From NCBI GenBank assembly GCA_964650965.1, contig CAZYYO010000027.1:1-32140 (forward strand): a DNA stretch of 32,140 nt, read 5' to 3'. Shown in pieces: positions 21,525 through 31,620 of this stretch. The position numbers were made by a program, and so were the translations under genes. The first letter of the stretch is position 1, and the number at the start of each line of letters is the position of its first letter. This stretch comes from CAZYYO01 sp964650965 (lineage in GTDB: Bacteria; Bacillota; Clostridia; Lachnospirales; Lachnospiraceae). The notes beneath the pieces are model-generated. The model worked only from the letters and a program-made list of their open reading frames with translations. It made no database searches and was not told the DNA's origin.

Positions 21525-24500
21525 CTACGCCTCCTGCTCCACTGCAATCTCTGCCAAATCCTGAACAAAGGTGCTCACGACCTGTGGCAGGTCCTTGGGC
21601 TTAATCTTATTATTTTTCTTATAATAATAGGTAAACTCCGGTGCTGCTTTGTCTGCATAGAAGGTAGCATAGGGCTGATGCTGCTGTAACACCTGGGGAA
21701 TCATTGCCGGATTAATTCTTGCCTTCTCATACAGCTTAAAGTGAACTGCCTCTGGCTTCTGAGAGATTTCCGTAATGTAGGCCTTGTGAGCGGCCAGCTT
21801 CATCTGTGCTATCAGCAGAAGATTTAATACCGGCTTGGAAGGTTCTCCAAAGCGGTCAATCAGCTCATCTAGCATTTCATCCTTATCCTCTTCGCTGGCG
21901 ATTTCTGCAATCCGTTTATAAATATCCAGCCGCTGAACCTCACTGGTAATATAGGAAGGGGGAATGTAGGCATCAATATCAATATCCACCGTGGTTTCGA
22001 AGCTTTCCTCCACAATAAGACCTTTTTCCTTCTTCACTGCTTCATTTAACATCTTACAGTACAGGTCGTATCCCACTGCTGCCATATGACCATGCTGCTC
22101 TTCTCCTAACAGGTTACCTGCACCACGAATCTCTAAATCTCTCATGGCAATCTTAAATCCACTGCCCAGGTCTGTAAATTCCTTAATGGCAGCAAGCCGC
22201 TTCTCTGCCACCTCCTTCAGCATCTTATTTCTTCGATACATCAAGAAGGCATAGGCAGTACGATTACTTCTTCCCACGCGTCCCCGCAGCTGATACAGCT
22301 GTGATAATCCCATATTATCTGCATCATGAATAATAATAGTATTCACATTGGAAATATCAAGACCAATCTCTATGATGGTAGTGGATACCAGCACATCAAT
22401 TTCCTTATTAATAAATCCATACATAATCTGCTCTAACTGTGTTTCCTTCATCTGTCCGTGGGCATAGGATACATTTGCCTCCGGTACCAGTGCCTCAATT
22501 CTTGCTGCTACGTCTGCAATTTGATTTACCCGGTTAAATACATAATATACCTGTCCGCCTCTGGCCATTTCCCGAACAATTGCTTCCCGAATCATTTCTT
22601 CATTAAACTCAAACACAAAGGTCTGAATCGGCATTCGTTCCATAGGTGCTTCTTCAAGCACACTCATATCCCGAATTCCTATCAGGCTCATATGCAGGGT
22701 CCTTGGAATCGGCGTTGCTGACAGACAAATGACATCAATATTTTTCTTCATCTGCTTGATTTTCTCTTTATGAGTCACTCCAAACCGCTGTTCCTCATCA
22801 ATAATCAACAGTCCCAGATCCTTATATTTCACATCCTTAGATAACACTCTGTGGGTACCAATCACAATATCCACCTTGCCGGCAGCCAGCCCTTCAATGG
22901 CCTTCTTCTGCTGAGCGGCACTGCGGAAGCGGCATAATAGCTCTATATTTACCGGATAGTCCTTCATCCGTTGAATAAATGTATTATAATGCTGCTGTGC
23001 AAGAATCGTGGTTGGCACCAGATAGACTACCTGCTTACCCTCCTGTACCGCCTTGAAAGCAGCACGGATGGCAATCTCCGTCTTACCATAGCCTACATCT
23101 CCACAAATCAATCGGTCCATAATCTTAGGGCTCATCATATCCTGCTTCACTGCTTCGATGGCATTTAGCTGACTGTCCGTCTCCTCATAAGGAAAGGTTT
23201 CTTCAAATTCCTGCTGCCACACAGTATCCGGGCCATAAACATAGCCCTGTTCATTCTGGCGAAGAGCATACAGCTCTACTAACTCCTTGGCAACAATACC
23301 AACGGCTGACTTAACCTTGGACTTGGTTTTCGCCCATTCCTGCCCACCTAACGTGTTCAGCTTTGGACGCTTTCCCTCTCCACTTCCATATTTCTGGATA
23401 GCATCCAGCTGGGTGGCAAGAATATACAAATTGCCTCCCTTAGCATATTCAATCTTAATGTAGTCCTTCATTACCTTGTCTACTTCTATCTTCTCGATTC
23501 CTCGATAGATGCCAAGACCGTGGCTCTCATGAACAACATAATCTCCTACATTTAAGTCAGAAAATCCTGCAATTTTCTCACCTTCATAGAGACGTTTCTT
23601 CTTTTTTTTCTTATGCTCCTGACCAAAAATATCACTTTCTGAAATCACCACAAAGGCACTGTCCGGATATTCATAGCCTCGCTTTACCTTACCAGGTGCT
23701 ACCATAATCTCGCCTGGATATACAGCGTGGTCATAATCCTCTGTATAGAAGCAGTTTAAGTCCTGGTCCATCAAATCCTGTGCCAAGCGCTTTGCTCTGG
23801 TGCGGGAGGAGCTAAGAAGTATCACCTTGTATTTATTGTGCTTATAGGTCTTTAATTCCTTCACCAGAAGCTCAAAGCTGTTATTATATGCATTCACGCT
23901 CTTGGAACGAATATAGTATCTCTGGGCAATTTTCACAATATTGTCTCTGGCATCCAGGGTGGATAAGATGACACCCGGATAGCGAGACAGCTTACCAATC
24001 ATCTCGTCCTTGGTGGCGAGCATCTCCATCTGTCTGGGCAGAAGGTATCCCTTCTCCAGTCGGTGGGTCATACTTTCGGAAAACTCTGCCTCTACAACCC
24101 GTCCCTGTTCCTCCAGGCGTCCGATTTCATCTAAGAACAGACAGGTATCCTTTGGAAAATAATCCAGAATGCTAACGGTTTCTTCACAGAAATATGGCAA
24201 ATGTGTCTCGATATCCTGACTCATTCCCCATTCTCTTGTCTCCTCAATCATCTGCTGGGTATTGCTGAGAATCCGATGTGCCTCCTCCGTCTTCATTTCC
24301 TTCCGATATCTGGCAGAAAGCTCCTTGGCATCTGCTTCCATAGCCGCAAGGCCTGCCTCTAATTCCTTGTGGGATAGAATCAGCTCTACCGCCGGATAGA
24401 TGGTAATCTCATCAATATTTTCCACAGATTTCTGATTCGTTACATCAAAATAACGGAGAGAATCCACTTCATCTCCCCATAATTCCATTCGTACTGGCGT

Positions 24501-25058
24501 ATCCTCTGTCAATGGATAAATATCTACGATGCCACCGCGAACTGCAAATTCTCCTGGATGCTCCACCTGGGAAACCGCTTCATAGCCCAGGGAAATCATC
24601 TGCTGCCTCAGCTCCTCCAAATCTATGGTGTCTTCCTGAGACAGATAGAGAATTCCCTGTTGCATCCTTTGCCTGTCAGGCATACGGTTCATTAATGCAT
24701 CAAATGTGGTAATCATAGTAACATGCTTCTGTTCCATGATTGCCTGTAACGCCTTCATTCTCTCCTTGGTAAGAGTATTCCCCCGGATATCTGATTGATA
24801 AAACAGCAAATCCTTGGCAGGATAATATACCGTATCCGGTTCAAAAAAACGGTACTCATCATAAAGCTGTTTTGCCCGAAGCTCGTCGAAGGTTATAATA
24901 ACTTTATATGGCAGGTCATATCCCAGTCCATAGATTACATGTGCCTTCTGTGCATCCATGCAGCCAGACAGCTCGTATATTTTCTTCTCTTTGCGCAGGT
25001 TGTCCCTTAAGGACTGTACTTCCACCAATGTGGAAAATGGTTCTAAGAATGCCTTCAT
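21525..25058 (-). CDS. mfd: Transcription-repair coupling factor
   Basis: Removes RNA polymerase stalled at DNA lesions and recruits UvrA. The 1177-aa length is normal. The N-terminal UvrB-homology region opens with LRKEKKIYELSGCMDAQKA and includes FAVRGGIVDIYPL near 167. The RNAP-interacting domain (VGDYVVHESHGLGIYRGIEK) lies at about 505-525. The superfamily 2 translocase modules have Walker A GDVGYGKTE near 652, DEEQ near 752 and QLRGRVGRS near 924. The C-terminal regulatory domain carries SYITSEVQRLDIYKRIA. Every expected module is present. Its ATG (25058) follows the pth stop with no gap, the pth-mfd pairing common in Firmicutes, so translation is probably coupled. Confidence 0.97.
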   Translation of the reverse strand: MKAFLEPFSTLVEVQSLRDNLRKEKKIYELSGCMDAQKAHVIYGLGYDLPYKVIITFDELRAKQLYDEYRFFEPDTVYYPAKDLLFYQSDIRGNTLTKERMKALQAIMEQKHVTMITTFDALMNRMPDRQRMQQGILYLSQEDTIDLEELRQQMISLGYEAVSQVEHPGEFAVRGGIVDIYPLTEDTPVRMELWGDEVDSLRYFDVTNQKSVENIDEITIYPAVELILSHKELEAGLAAMEADAKELSARYRKEMKTEEAHRILSNTQQMIEETREWGMSQDIETHLPYFCEETVSILDYFPKDTCLFLDEIGRLEEQGRVVEAEFSESMTHRLEKGYLLPRQMEMLATKDEMIGKLSRYPGVILSTLDARDNIVKIAQRYYIRSKSVNAYNNSFELLVKELKTYKHNKYKVILLSSSRTRAKRLAQDLMDQDLNCFYTEDYDHAVYPGEIMVAPGKVKRGYEYPDSAFVVISESDIFGQEHKKKKKKRLYEGEKIAGFSDLNVGDYVVHESHGLGIYRGIEKIEVDKVMKDYIKIEYAKGGNLYILATQLDAIQKYGSGEGKRPKLNTLGGQEWAKTKSKVKSAVGIVAKELVELYALRQNEQGYVYGPDTVWQQEFEETFPYEETDSQLNAIEAVKQDMMSPKIMDRLICGDVGYGKTEIAIRAAFKAVQEGKQVVYLVPTTILAQQHYNTFIQRMKDYPVNIELLCRFRSAAQQKKAIEGLAAGKVDIVIGTHRVLSKDVKYKDLGLLIIDEEQRFGVTHKEKIKQMKKNIDVICLSATPIPRTLHMSLIGIRDMSVLEEAPMERMPIQTFVFEFNEEMIREAIVREMARGGQVYYVFNRVNQIADVAARIEALVPEANVSYAHGQMKETQLEQIMYGFINKEIDVLVSTTIIEIGLDISNVNTIIIHDADNMGLSQLYQLRGRVGRSNRTAYAFLMYRRNKMLKEVAEKRLAAIKEFTDLGSGFKIAMRDLEIRGAGNLLGEEQHGHMAAVGYDLYCKMLNEAVKKEKGLIVEESFETTVDIDIDAYIPPSYITSEVQRLDIYKRIAEIASEEDKDEMLDELIDRFGEPSKPVLNLLLIAQMKLAAHKAYITEISQKPEAVHFKLYEKARINPAMIPQVLQQHQPYATFYADKAAPEFTYYYKKNNKIKPKDLPQVVSTFVQDLAEIAVEQEA

Positions 25059-25631
25059 TTATTCTACCTTACCATTGTATTCATTCATTGCCTGGTCAAT
25101 TTCTCCTTGGACCATAAGTTGAATAGCCCCAATTGCCCGTTCAAAGGACTTCTCTACTAACGCCCTATCGTCCCTGGTAAAATGTCCCAGCACATGGTTA
25201 ATCATATCTCCCTGGGCAGGAACTGCTCCTACACCTATCTTAATTCTGGCAAACTCCTGGGTGCCGCATCGCGCAATAATACTTTTCAACCCATTATGTC
25301 CTCCGGCACTGCCCTTTCTTCGAATTCGAATAGTGCCTGGTTCCAGGGTAACATCGTCAGAAAGTACGATGAATTCGCTGGTGGGATCCAGCTTATAGTA
25401 ATTAAGAATTTCTATCACACTGTCTCCACTGAGATTCATAAAGGTCTGAGGTTTTGCCAGAATTACCTTCTGTCCCTGGATGATTCCCTTCCCCAAGACG
25501 GCATGAAATGCCAGCTCCTTCATAGTTATATTATATTTATCTGCCAGCAAATCAATACAATCAAAGCCTACGTTATGTCTTGTCTTGGCATATTTACTGC
25601 CTGGATTACCCAGCCCAATAATTAGATACAT
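25059..25631 (-). CDS. pth: Peptidyl-tRNA hydrolase
   Basis: Releases tRNA from peptidyl-tRNA that dropped off the ribosome; essential in most bacteria. The 190-aa product has the family pattern: IIGLGNPGSKYAKTRHNVGF with the catalytic His19, KPQTFMNLSG with the substrate-binding Asn, LSDDVTLEPG with the Asp, and GSAGGHNGLKSI. GAGGACATACC precedes the ATG. It is 42 nt downstream of the hybrid-kinase gene with no terminator between them, so read-through from the signalling genes is possible, and it abuts mfd. Confidence 0.97.
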   Translation of the reverse strand: MYLIIGLGNPGSKYAKTRHNVGFDCIDLLADKYNITMKELAFHAVLGKGIIQGQKVILAKPQTFMNLSGDSVIEILNYYKLDPTSEFIVLSDDVTLEPGTIRIRRKGSAGGHNGLKSIIARCGTQEFARIKIGVGAVPAQGDMINHVLGHFTRDDRALVEKSFERAIGAIQLMVQGEIDQAMNEYNGKVE

Positions 25632-25673
25632 GGTATGTCCTCACTTTTTTATTTATTTGCTTACCATCTATTC

Positions 25674-28600
25674 TTAGTAGATTTTTCTTAGGGAATTCCT
25701 TACACGATTTGCAACAATCCGAGGTGTTGTAGGTTTGTAAATAAAATTATCCGCACCTAGCGCAAGAAGTTCTTCCTCCTGCTCCATATCGCCAAATTGT
25801 GTGTTTGCAATAATAATCAAATGACGAAACTGCTTGCTGCTTCTTATTTTTCGTATCAACTCCACACCATTCATCTTAGGCATCTGAAGATCTGTGATCA
25901 AAACATCAATTCCTCTTGTGTGTTCAAGAATGTCTAAGGCTTCCAATCCGCTTTCCGCTTCTATAATATCATATTCGTCTTCTAAGGAAGCTTTTATTGC
26001 GGCACGGTTGATTTCAACATCATCAACTACTAAGATTCGTCTTCTTAAGTCATCACTTTTCACCTGAATTTGCTGGCATAATGTTTCAAATAACAAATCC
26101 GGTTGAATTGGCTTGCTTAAATGTGCCGTCATCCCCGCATTTTGGGTTTCTTGTACATCATCATAAAACGCATTTGCAGTCATAGCAATAATCGGTACAC
26201 TTGCTGCATCACTTCTTGAAAGTGCACGTATGGATTTTGTAGCACCAATTCCATCTAGAACCGGCATGCGAATATCCATTAAAATTGCATCATAATGTCC
26301 CATAGCTGAATCAGAAAACATTTCCACACCTTGCTGGCCATTGATTGCGTGTTCCACCAGTACTCCCTTTGCTTCTAATAATCTTGTTGCAATCTCTGCA
26401 TTTAGGGGGTGGTCTTCGCAAAGGAGAATATGGCGACCAGACAGCTCTGCTCCATTTTCTACCTTTGATTGTCTCATTTTCCACTCTTTAATCTGTTCAT
26501 CCGTGGCAATCGGGAATCTTGCTGTAATCGTAAAACAGGAGCCCTTTCCCTGCTGACTGGTGACGCTGATATCTCCTCCCATCAGCTGAATCAACTGTTT
26601 GGTAATAGACATTCCAAGACCTGTTCCCTGGGCTGTACTGGTTCTGCTTGCATCTTCCTGTGCAAATGCCTCAAAAATATGAGGAAGGAATTCCGGGCTC
26701 ATACCGATTCCAGTATCCGTAATGATAATCTGATCTGTAATTACCCCATTCTCTACACTAATGTTTTTGATCGTTATATCAATTTTTCCACCAGCTGGTG
26801 TAAATTTCACGGCATTGCTCACAACATTCATAATGACCTGCTCCATGCGGGCAACATCGGTGTATAATACAGTAAATGGTAGGTTATCTGCATGAACTTC
26901 ATACTTGAGGTTCTTGGCCTCAATACTTGTTTTTGCAAGGCCAATCGCCGTATTAAAGAATGTTCTTCCCTCGCACACCACCGGATGCAATTCCAGCTTT
27001 CCACTTTCAATTCTATTCACATCAAGCGTATCATTAATTAAGTTTAACAGATATTTTCCTGATATTTCCAGCTCGTCTAAATCTCGAAGAATATCTCCAT
27101 CCTCTGTGGCATCCTTTAGAATATGGGTCAGTCCTAGTATTCCATTTAAAGGTGTTCGCATATCGTGGCTCACTCTAGACAAGAATTCTGTTTTTGCTTT
27201 ATTGGCATTTTTTGCATCCTTTAAGGCTTTCTCTAAATCCTCTTTTTGATTTTCCCACTCTGCATTAATATTACGCAGGATACCCGTCACACGAAGTATA
27301 TTATGATTTTCATCAAATTCAACATGTCCTGTTACTTCTGTCCATTGATAGTTTCCATCTTTCATCAAAAGTCTTACAATGACAGATGTATCCATATTGT
27401 TCTGGCTGATTTGACGCAAATAATTGCTCACCTTTTTCACATCATCTGGATGAATGCACCTAAGCGCACTTTTCCCGCCTCGTATCGCTTCTGGTCCATA
27501 CTCATTCAGCATATACCGTCCGAAGGTTTCCGATGCATAGAAGTTCTCTTTGGCATCCATTTCAAAGTACGCGGTTTTAGTAATATCTAAAATTGCACGA
27601 TAATAATCCTGTTCCGCTTTGGCGCGCAATGCATCTGCACTAACCGGTGCCTGTACAGCATAAAAAACTGCTGCATCATCCTCCTCTAAAATAGCGTTTT
27701 TCATAATGACGGAATCAAGACTGAGCCAAACAGCACTTCCATCTTTTCCATAAACGCGATAATTCACATGCGTAGGTTCACCAGTGACCAGGGAATTTTT
27801 ACAGGCAGCTCCTACGCGAGGATAATCCTCTTCAAATACCAGCTTGCGTGAATCTGGATTCATCACCTTCATGATATCTGCTGCATCATCATATCCACAA
27901 ACCCTTGCCAGGCCATCAGATACATAATCCGTTGGAATTCTTCCATCTTTTTTCACGCGATATATGGCTACCCCACCTGGGATATTATCAAGTAACGCCG
28001 TCAGTCTAAACTGTGCATCTTCAATCACCTGTTTGGATTGCATTAGTTCGTTGCAGTCTGTAAAGGATGCATATACAATCATCTGGTTACTATTTTGTTC
28101 CACAACGGAAGCAGCAAGATTAAGCCAAACCCAGTCGCCTTTTTTATTTTGAATTCTATACTGCACTGCAGACTCTGTTTTTCCAGACGTAAGTGCCAAA
28201 ATCAATGCATTCATTTTTGCAATGTCTTCCGGATGGATGACGGTTATATGTTTTTTCCCCAGAAACTGCTTTCTTTCCTCTCGGGAAAAACCTAACATCT
28301 TATAGTATGCATCATTTAAAAAAGATAGCTTAGCAATACCATCTTCTATCTCATATATTCCAATACCTCCTGGGACTCCATTTACCAGCTGTTGCAATTG
28401 CTTCTGCCCCTGTATAATCTGCTGCGCTTCCTCACTGACGGGTGTATGCATGGCATAAAACACTGCCACATCATCCTCTGCTAGTTCTTCAAATTCAATC
28501 TGCCTTGCATCTAATCGTATCATTATCTCCTGCTTTGCTTTCGTGTAGATGCGATATCGGATGCTAATAGGATCTCCACCCTGAAAGCTTTCTTTAATTG

Positions 28601-29234
28601 CTTTTTGAATGAGTGGAATATCCTCTGGTACAACATTGATATAACTATTATCTTTCAAATATGCGAAGAACTCATCCTTATTATAGCCTGACATTGTAGC
28701 TAATCCATCGGAAATGTATTCTGTAATAACTCTACCATCCTTTTTCAATCGATAGATTGCAATTCCACCTGGAATATTGGACATAATTGTTTTCTCATAC
28801 ATCCTGTTTTTATCTAATGCCACTTTCAGCTTATAATTATCCAATTGTGCATTTGGTACAGACGCATGAACATTGCAAATCAACCATCCATCTTCCTGGG
28901 AATACACGCAGCAGACCGTGCCTCGAATCAGGAAATCATTGGCCACTCCCTCCATCTCTTCTTGCCTTCCGCTTACGGTAAACAAAACAGCTTTCTCTTG
29001 AAGAATCTGTTTTTGTGGTGCATCAAACTGGACATCTATTCTATCTGAAAAGGCCTCCACATCCGCTTCTAACAGTTTTCGAAGTTCATCCTTTCCATTT
29101 GCACTGTCATTATGCTCTGTTCCTACCCATTGTATGTCTTCGGTAACACATTGTAATGTATTCTCTACATTTCGTTCCTCATAATAGGCTTGAATTAAAG
29201 TGTTCAGCACTTCTTCTGCACTGTGATATTTCAT
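25674..29234 (-). CDS. Hybrid histidine kinase: SnoaL-like domain, four PAS domains, HisKA/HATPase, two receivers
   Basis: A 1186-aa soluble signalling protein; no membrane segment is visible. Residues 1-135 look like a SnoaL/NTF2-like domain (SAEEVLNTLIQAYYEE, then GWLICNVHASVP). PAS-type domains follow at about 145-262, 280-395, 410-530 and 545-655. The first and third are close copies: both contain NIPGG(I/V)AIYR(L/V)KKDGR and end in EDD-A-VFYA. HisKA has FLSRVSHDMRTPLNGILGL with His690. HATPase motifs are NAVKFTPAGG, DTGIGMS and GTGLGMSITKQ. Receiver 1 (about 934-1056) has Asp987 and Lys1041; receiver 2 (about 1065-1182) has Asp1115 and Lys1167. No HPt domain or output domain is present, so phosphate must pass on by another protein. 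The gene is 17 nt downstream of a paralogous kinase gene. Confidence 0.92.
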   Translation of the reverse strand: MKYHSAEEVLNTLIQAYYEERNVENTLQCVTEDIQWVGTEHNDSANGKDELRKLLEADVEAFSDRIDVQFDAPQKQILQEKAVLFTVSGRQEEMEGVANDFLIRGTVCCVYSQEDGWLICNVHASVPNAQLDNYKLKVALDKNRMYEKTIMSNIPGGIAIYRLKKDGRVITEYISDGLATMSGYNKDEFFAYLKDNSYINVVPEDIPLIQKAIKESFQGGDPISIRYRIYTKAKQEIMIRLDARQIEFEELAEDDVAVFYAMHTPVSEEAQQIIQGQKQLQQLVNGVPGGIGIYEIEDGIAKLSFLNDAYYKMLGFSREERKQFLGKKHITVIHPEDIAKMNALILALTSGKTESAVQYRIQNKKGDWVWLNLAASVVEQNSNQMIVYASFTDCNELMQSKQVIEDAQFRLTALLDNIPGGVAIYRVKKDGRIPTDYVSDGLARVCGYDDAADIMKVMNPDSRKLVFEEDYPRVGAACKNSLVTGEPTHVNYRVYGKDGSAVWLSLDSVIMKNAILEEDDAAVFYAVQAPVSADALRAKAEQDYYRAILDITKTAYFEMDAKENFYASETFGRYMLNEYGPEAIRGGKSALRCIHPDDVKKVSNYLRQISQNNMDTSVIVRLLMKDGNYQWTEVTGHVEFDENHNILRVTGILRNINAEWENQKEDLEKALKDAKNANKAKTEFLSRVSHDMRTPLNGILGLTHILKDATEDGDILRDLDELEISGKYLLNLINDTLDVNRIESGKLELHPVVCEGRTFFNTAIGLAKTSIEAKNLKYEVHADNLPFTVLYTDVARMEQVIMNVVSNAVKFTPAGGKIDITIKNISVENGVITDQIIITDTGIGMSPEFLPHIFEAFAQEDASRTSTAQGTGLGMSITKQLIQLMGGDISVTSQQGKGSCFTITARFPIATDEQIKEWKMRQSKVENGAELSGRHILLCEDHPLNAEIATRLLEAKGVLVEHAINGQQGVEMFSDSAMGHYDAILMDIRMPVLDGIGATKSIRALSRSDAASVPIIAMTANAFYDDVQETQNAGMTAHLSKPIQPDLLFETLCQQIQVKSDDLRRRILVVDDVEINRAAIKASLEDEYDIIEAESGLEALDILEHTRGIDVLITDLQMPKMNGVELIRKIRSSKQFRHLIIIANTQFGDMEQEEELLALGADNFIYKPTTPRIVANRVRNSLRKIY

Positions 29235-29251
29235 AGCGATTACCTCTTTTG

Positions 29252-31582
29252 TTATTTTTCCAAATATTTTGCCAATACATCATACATAATTTCCGGTTCA
29301 ATTGGTTTGGCAATGTGTGCATCCATCCCTGCATCTATACATTCTTTCACATCTTCCTGGTATGCATTTGCAGTCATTGCAATAATCGGTATCTGCGTTG
29401 CATCTCTTCGACTTAACTTGCGAATCTCTTTTGTAGCCTGCATTCCATCCAGCACCGGCATTCGAACATCCATCAAAATTGCATCATAATAGCCATCTAC
29501 AGATTTTGCAAACATTTCTACGCCAACCTGTCCATCCTTAGCATGTTCTATCAACATTCCCTTCTTTTCCAAAAGTCGGCATGCAATCTGTGCATTCAGC
29601 GGATGATCTTCGCAAAGCAGAATACGCTTTCCCTTTAATGCTGCCAGATTATATTCCAGGGTATTCTCCACCTGTGCCATCTCGTGGCTTATAGCATAGC
29701 TCATTAGAACCGTCACTGTGGTTCCTTCTCCTAGTTTACTTTGAATCGATATGTCACCACCCATTAAATCAACCAACTGTTTAACAATTGACATTCCCAA
29801 GCCTGTACCGTTCTCGCGTTCTGTATTCATTCTACCCTCTTGGGAAAACGCCTGAAATATTTCAGGTAAGAACGCTTCACTAATTCCAATTCCAGTATCT
29901 CTGATAATATATCGATCTGTAACGGTCTCTTGGGTAATAGAAACAGATTCCATAATCAACTGAACGGTTCCACCTGCTGGAGTAAACTTAATAGCATTGG
30001 AAACAATATTCATGATGACCTGCTCTAAACGCGCAGCATCTGCCATAATGGGATGCCATTGTTCCACCGGAACATCTGGAAGTTGTACTTCAAGCTGTAT
30101 TCCTTTTGTTTTCGCCATAATTTCTGCATTGGCCAATATGTTAACAAAAACAGCGCGACTATCTGTCGTTTGTAAATTCAGTTCCAGCTTCCCAGCTTCT
30201 ATTTTATTCATATCTAATGTATCGTTGATAAGCTGGAGCAAATACTGTCCTGACACCTCTAATTGCTCAAGATCTGATTTTATCTTGTCATCCTTTACTT
30301 CGTCTCGCATCAGGGCTGCAAGTCCTAGTACCCCGTTCATCGGTGTTCTCATATCATGACTCATACGGGATAGAAATGTTGTCTTTGCCTGATTTGCTCT
30401 TTTTGCCTCTTCCAATGCGGCAATTAATTCCTTCTGCTTTCTTTCCTGCTCCTTTACTAATTGTGTTATATCCGTCTGCATAAAAAAACATGTTTGCGCA
30501 TTTACATCATAGTTCGCATAGCGAATCTGTTTCGTCAGTCGCTTTCCATCCTGACCTAGCACATGAATCAAAATTTCATATGTCTTGTTTCTTGCTAGTT
30601 CTGTTTTCACTTTTTCTATAAAAAATTGTGTACGATATTGTTCTCTCTCTTCCGGAACAACCGCATGATTAACAAACCATTCTAAGCTTTCTGTATAATT
30701 TTCTTCCCGTTGAAGACCAAGCTGTCCACCCATTCTACTACTGTTTTTTCCATATAATAGAAGGGCACTATCATCCTGAAAATTGATGCTTCCCAACAAA
30801 TCATAATCCGTATCTGTAATATATCCCATCACAATTTCCATTGATTTTTCCTGATCAATATCATTACAAGTATAATACAAAAACAAATCTCCGCTAGATG
30901 GCTCCTCTAGCACATAAAACCTGGCTCTAACCCAGATTACCTTCCCTGTTGGCAGTTTTCGCTGAAATTCTACAATCTGCTCCTCTTTTCCCTGTCGATA
31001 TCTACGTTCTATAGTATCCATCAAAGAAGCCTCATAATATGCTTCTCGCTGTTCTTCATAAACAATATATTTGCAAATATCCTGGAATAACTCTTCCTGA
31101 GAGGAAATCGGATTGGTTTCTTTTAAACGTTCACTTCGTACGATTTCAATGATTTCATGCTTGGTAAGATTAAAGGCTGCATAAATAAGCAGACTGGAAT
31201 CATGCTGCATCCGCTGACGTTCCAATTCATATTTTCTCTGATACTCCTGGTTTACCTTCTTCTCTGCCTCAATCTGATCATTCATATCTAGTACAATAAC
31301 TGCGCAATACCCTTCGGCAACTTGATAGCATTGGATACTAACGTAACGATTAATTTCAGAACCATATTCTATTGTCATAACAGGCTTGCCTGTATATGCA
31401 ACTTCTCCATACAGTGTATTCCACTGCTTACTTTTCTGTCCGCATACTTCTGAGTAAGTATGTCCATCTATAAGAAAAACATGGATGAGCGCAAATGCAG
31501 ATGGCGATCGTTCAAACACGGTCTGGTATGGTGTAATGTCAATTTTTTGTTTTAGAATCTTCTCATCTTTTGTAATTCTCAT
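29252..31582 (-). CDS. Hybrid histidine kinase with divergent PAS-like sensors and one receiver
   Basis: A 776-aa soluble protein. The first 375 residues look like two or three divergent PAS-type sensor segments: about 15-105 with YGEVAYTGKPVMTIEYGS, about 125-245, and about 260-375 ending FFMQTDITQLVKEQERKQ. HisKA has FLSRMSHDMRTPMNGVLGL with His409. HATPase motifs are NAIKFTPAGG, DTGIGIS and GTGLGMSIVKQ. A single receiver lies at about 652-772 with CEDHPLNAQI, Asp705 in AILMDVRMPVLDG and Lys759. From HisKA to the receiver it is strikingly like the neighbouring kinase at 25674-29234, so the two probably arose by tandem duplication followed by replacement of the sensor half and gain or loss of receiver 2. 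AGGAAGGAAG lies upstream of the ATG. It is 38 nt downstream of the GGDEF gene. Confidence 0.92.
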   Translation of the reverse strand: MRITKDEKILKQKIDITPYQTVFERSPSAFALIHVFLIDGHTYSEVCGQKSKQWNTLYGEVAYTGKPVMTIEYGSEINRYVSIQCYQVAEGYCAVIVLDMNDQIEAEKKVNQEYQRKYELERQRMQHDSSLLIYAAFNLTKHEIIEIVRSERLKETNPISSQEELFQDICKYIVYEEQREAYYEASLMDTIERRYRQGKEEQIVEFQRKLPTGKVIWVRARFYVLEEPSSGDLFLYYTCNDIDQEKSMEIVMGYITDTDYDLLGSINFQDDSALLLYGKNSSRMGGQLGLQREENYTESLEWFVNHAVVPEEREQYRTQFFIEKVKTELARNKTYEILIHVLGQDGKRLTKQIRYANYDVNAQTCFFMQTDITQLVKEQERKQKELIAALEEAKRANQAKTTFLSRMSHDMRTPMNGVLGLAALMRDEVKDDKIKSDLEQLEVSGQYLLQLINDTLDMNKIEAGKLELNLQTTDSRAVFVNILANAEIMAKTKGIQLEVQLPDVPVEQWHPIMADAARLEQVIMNIVSNAIKFTPAGGTVQLIMESVSITQETVTDRYIIRDTGIGISEAFLPEIFQAFSQEGRMNTERENGTGLGMSIVKQLVDLMGGDISIQSKLGEGTTVTVLMSYAISHEMAQVENTLEYNLAALKGKRILLCEDHPLNAQIACRLLEKKGMLIEHAKDGQVGVEMFAKSVDGYYDAILMDVRMPVLDGMQATKEIRKLSRRDATQIPIIAMTANAYQEDVKECIDAGMDAHIAKPIEPEIMYDVLAKYLEK

Positions 31583-31620
31583 AGCACACTTCCTTCCTGG
31601 TATTACTTGTGTGTTTGCTA

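Noticed and set aside
25182..25625. 147-codon plus-strand frame antisense to pth
   Set aside because: It is a shadow of pth, lacks an RBS and resembles no family; long antisense frames also occur opposite mfd and the hybrid kinases.
25674..29234. Repeated blocks as a possible CRISPR or tandem DNA repeat
   Set aside because: The repetition is at protein level, between PAS domains hundreds of bases apart, without regular spacing.
31584..31620. CACAC/GTGTG hairpin between the GGDEF and hybrid-kinase genes
   Set aside because: The stem is only 5 bp with a long loop; chance is a sufficient explanation.
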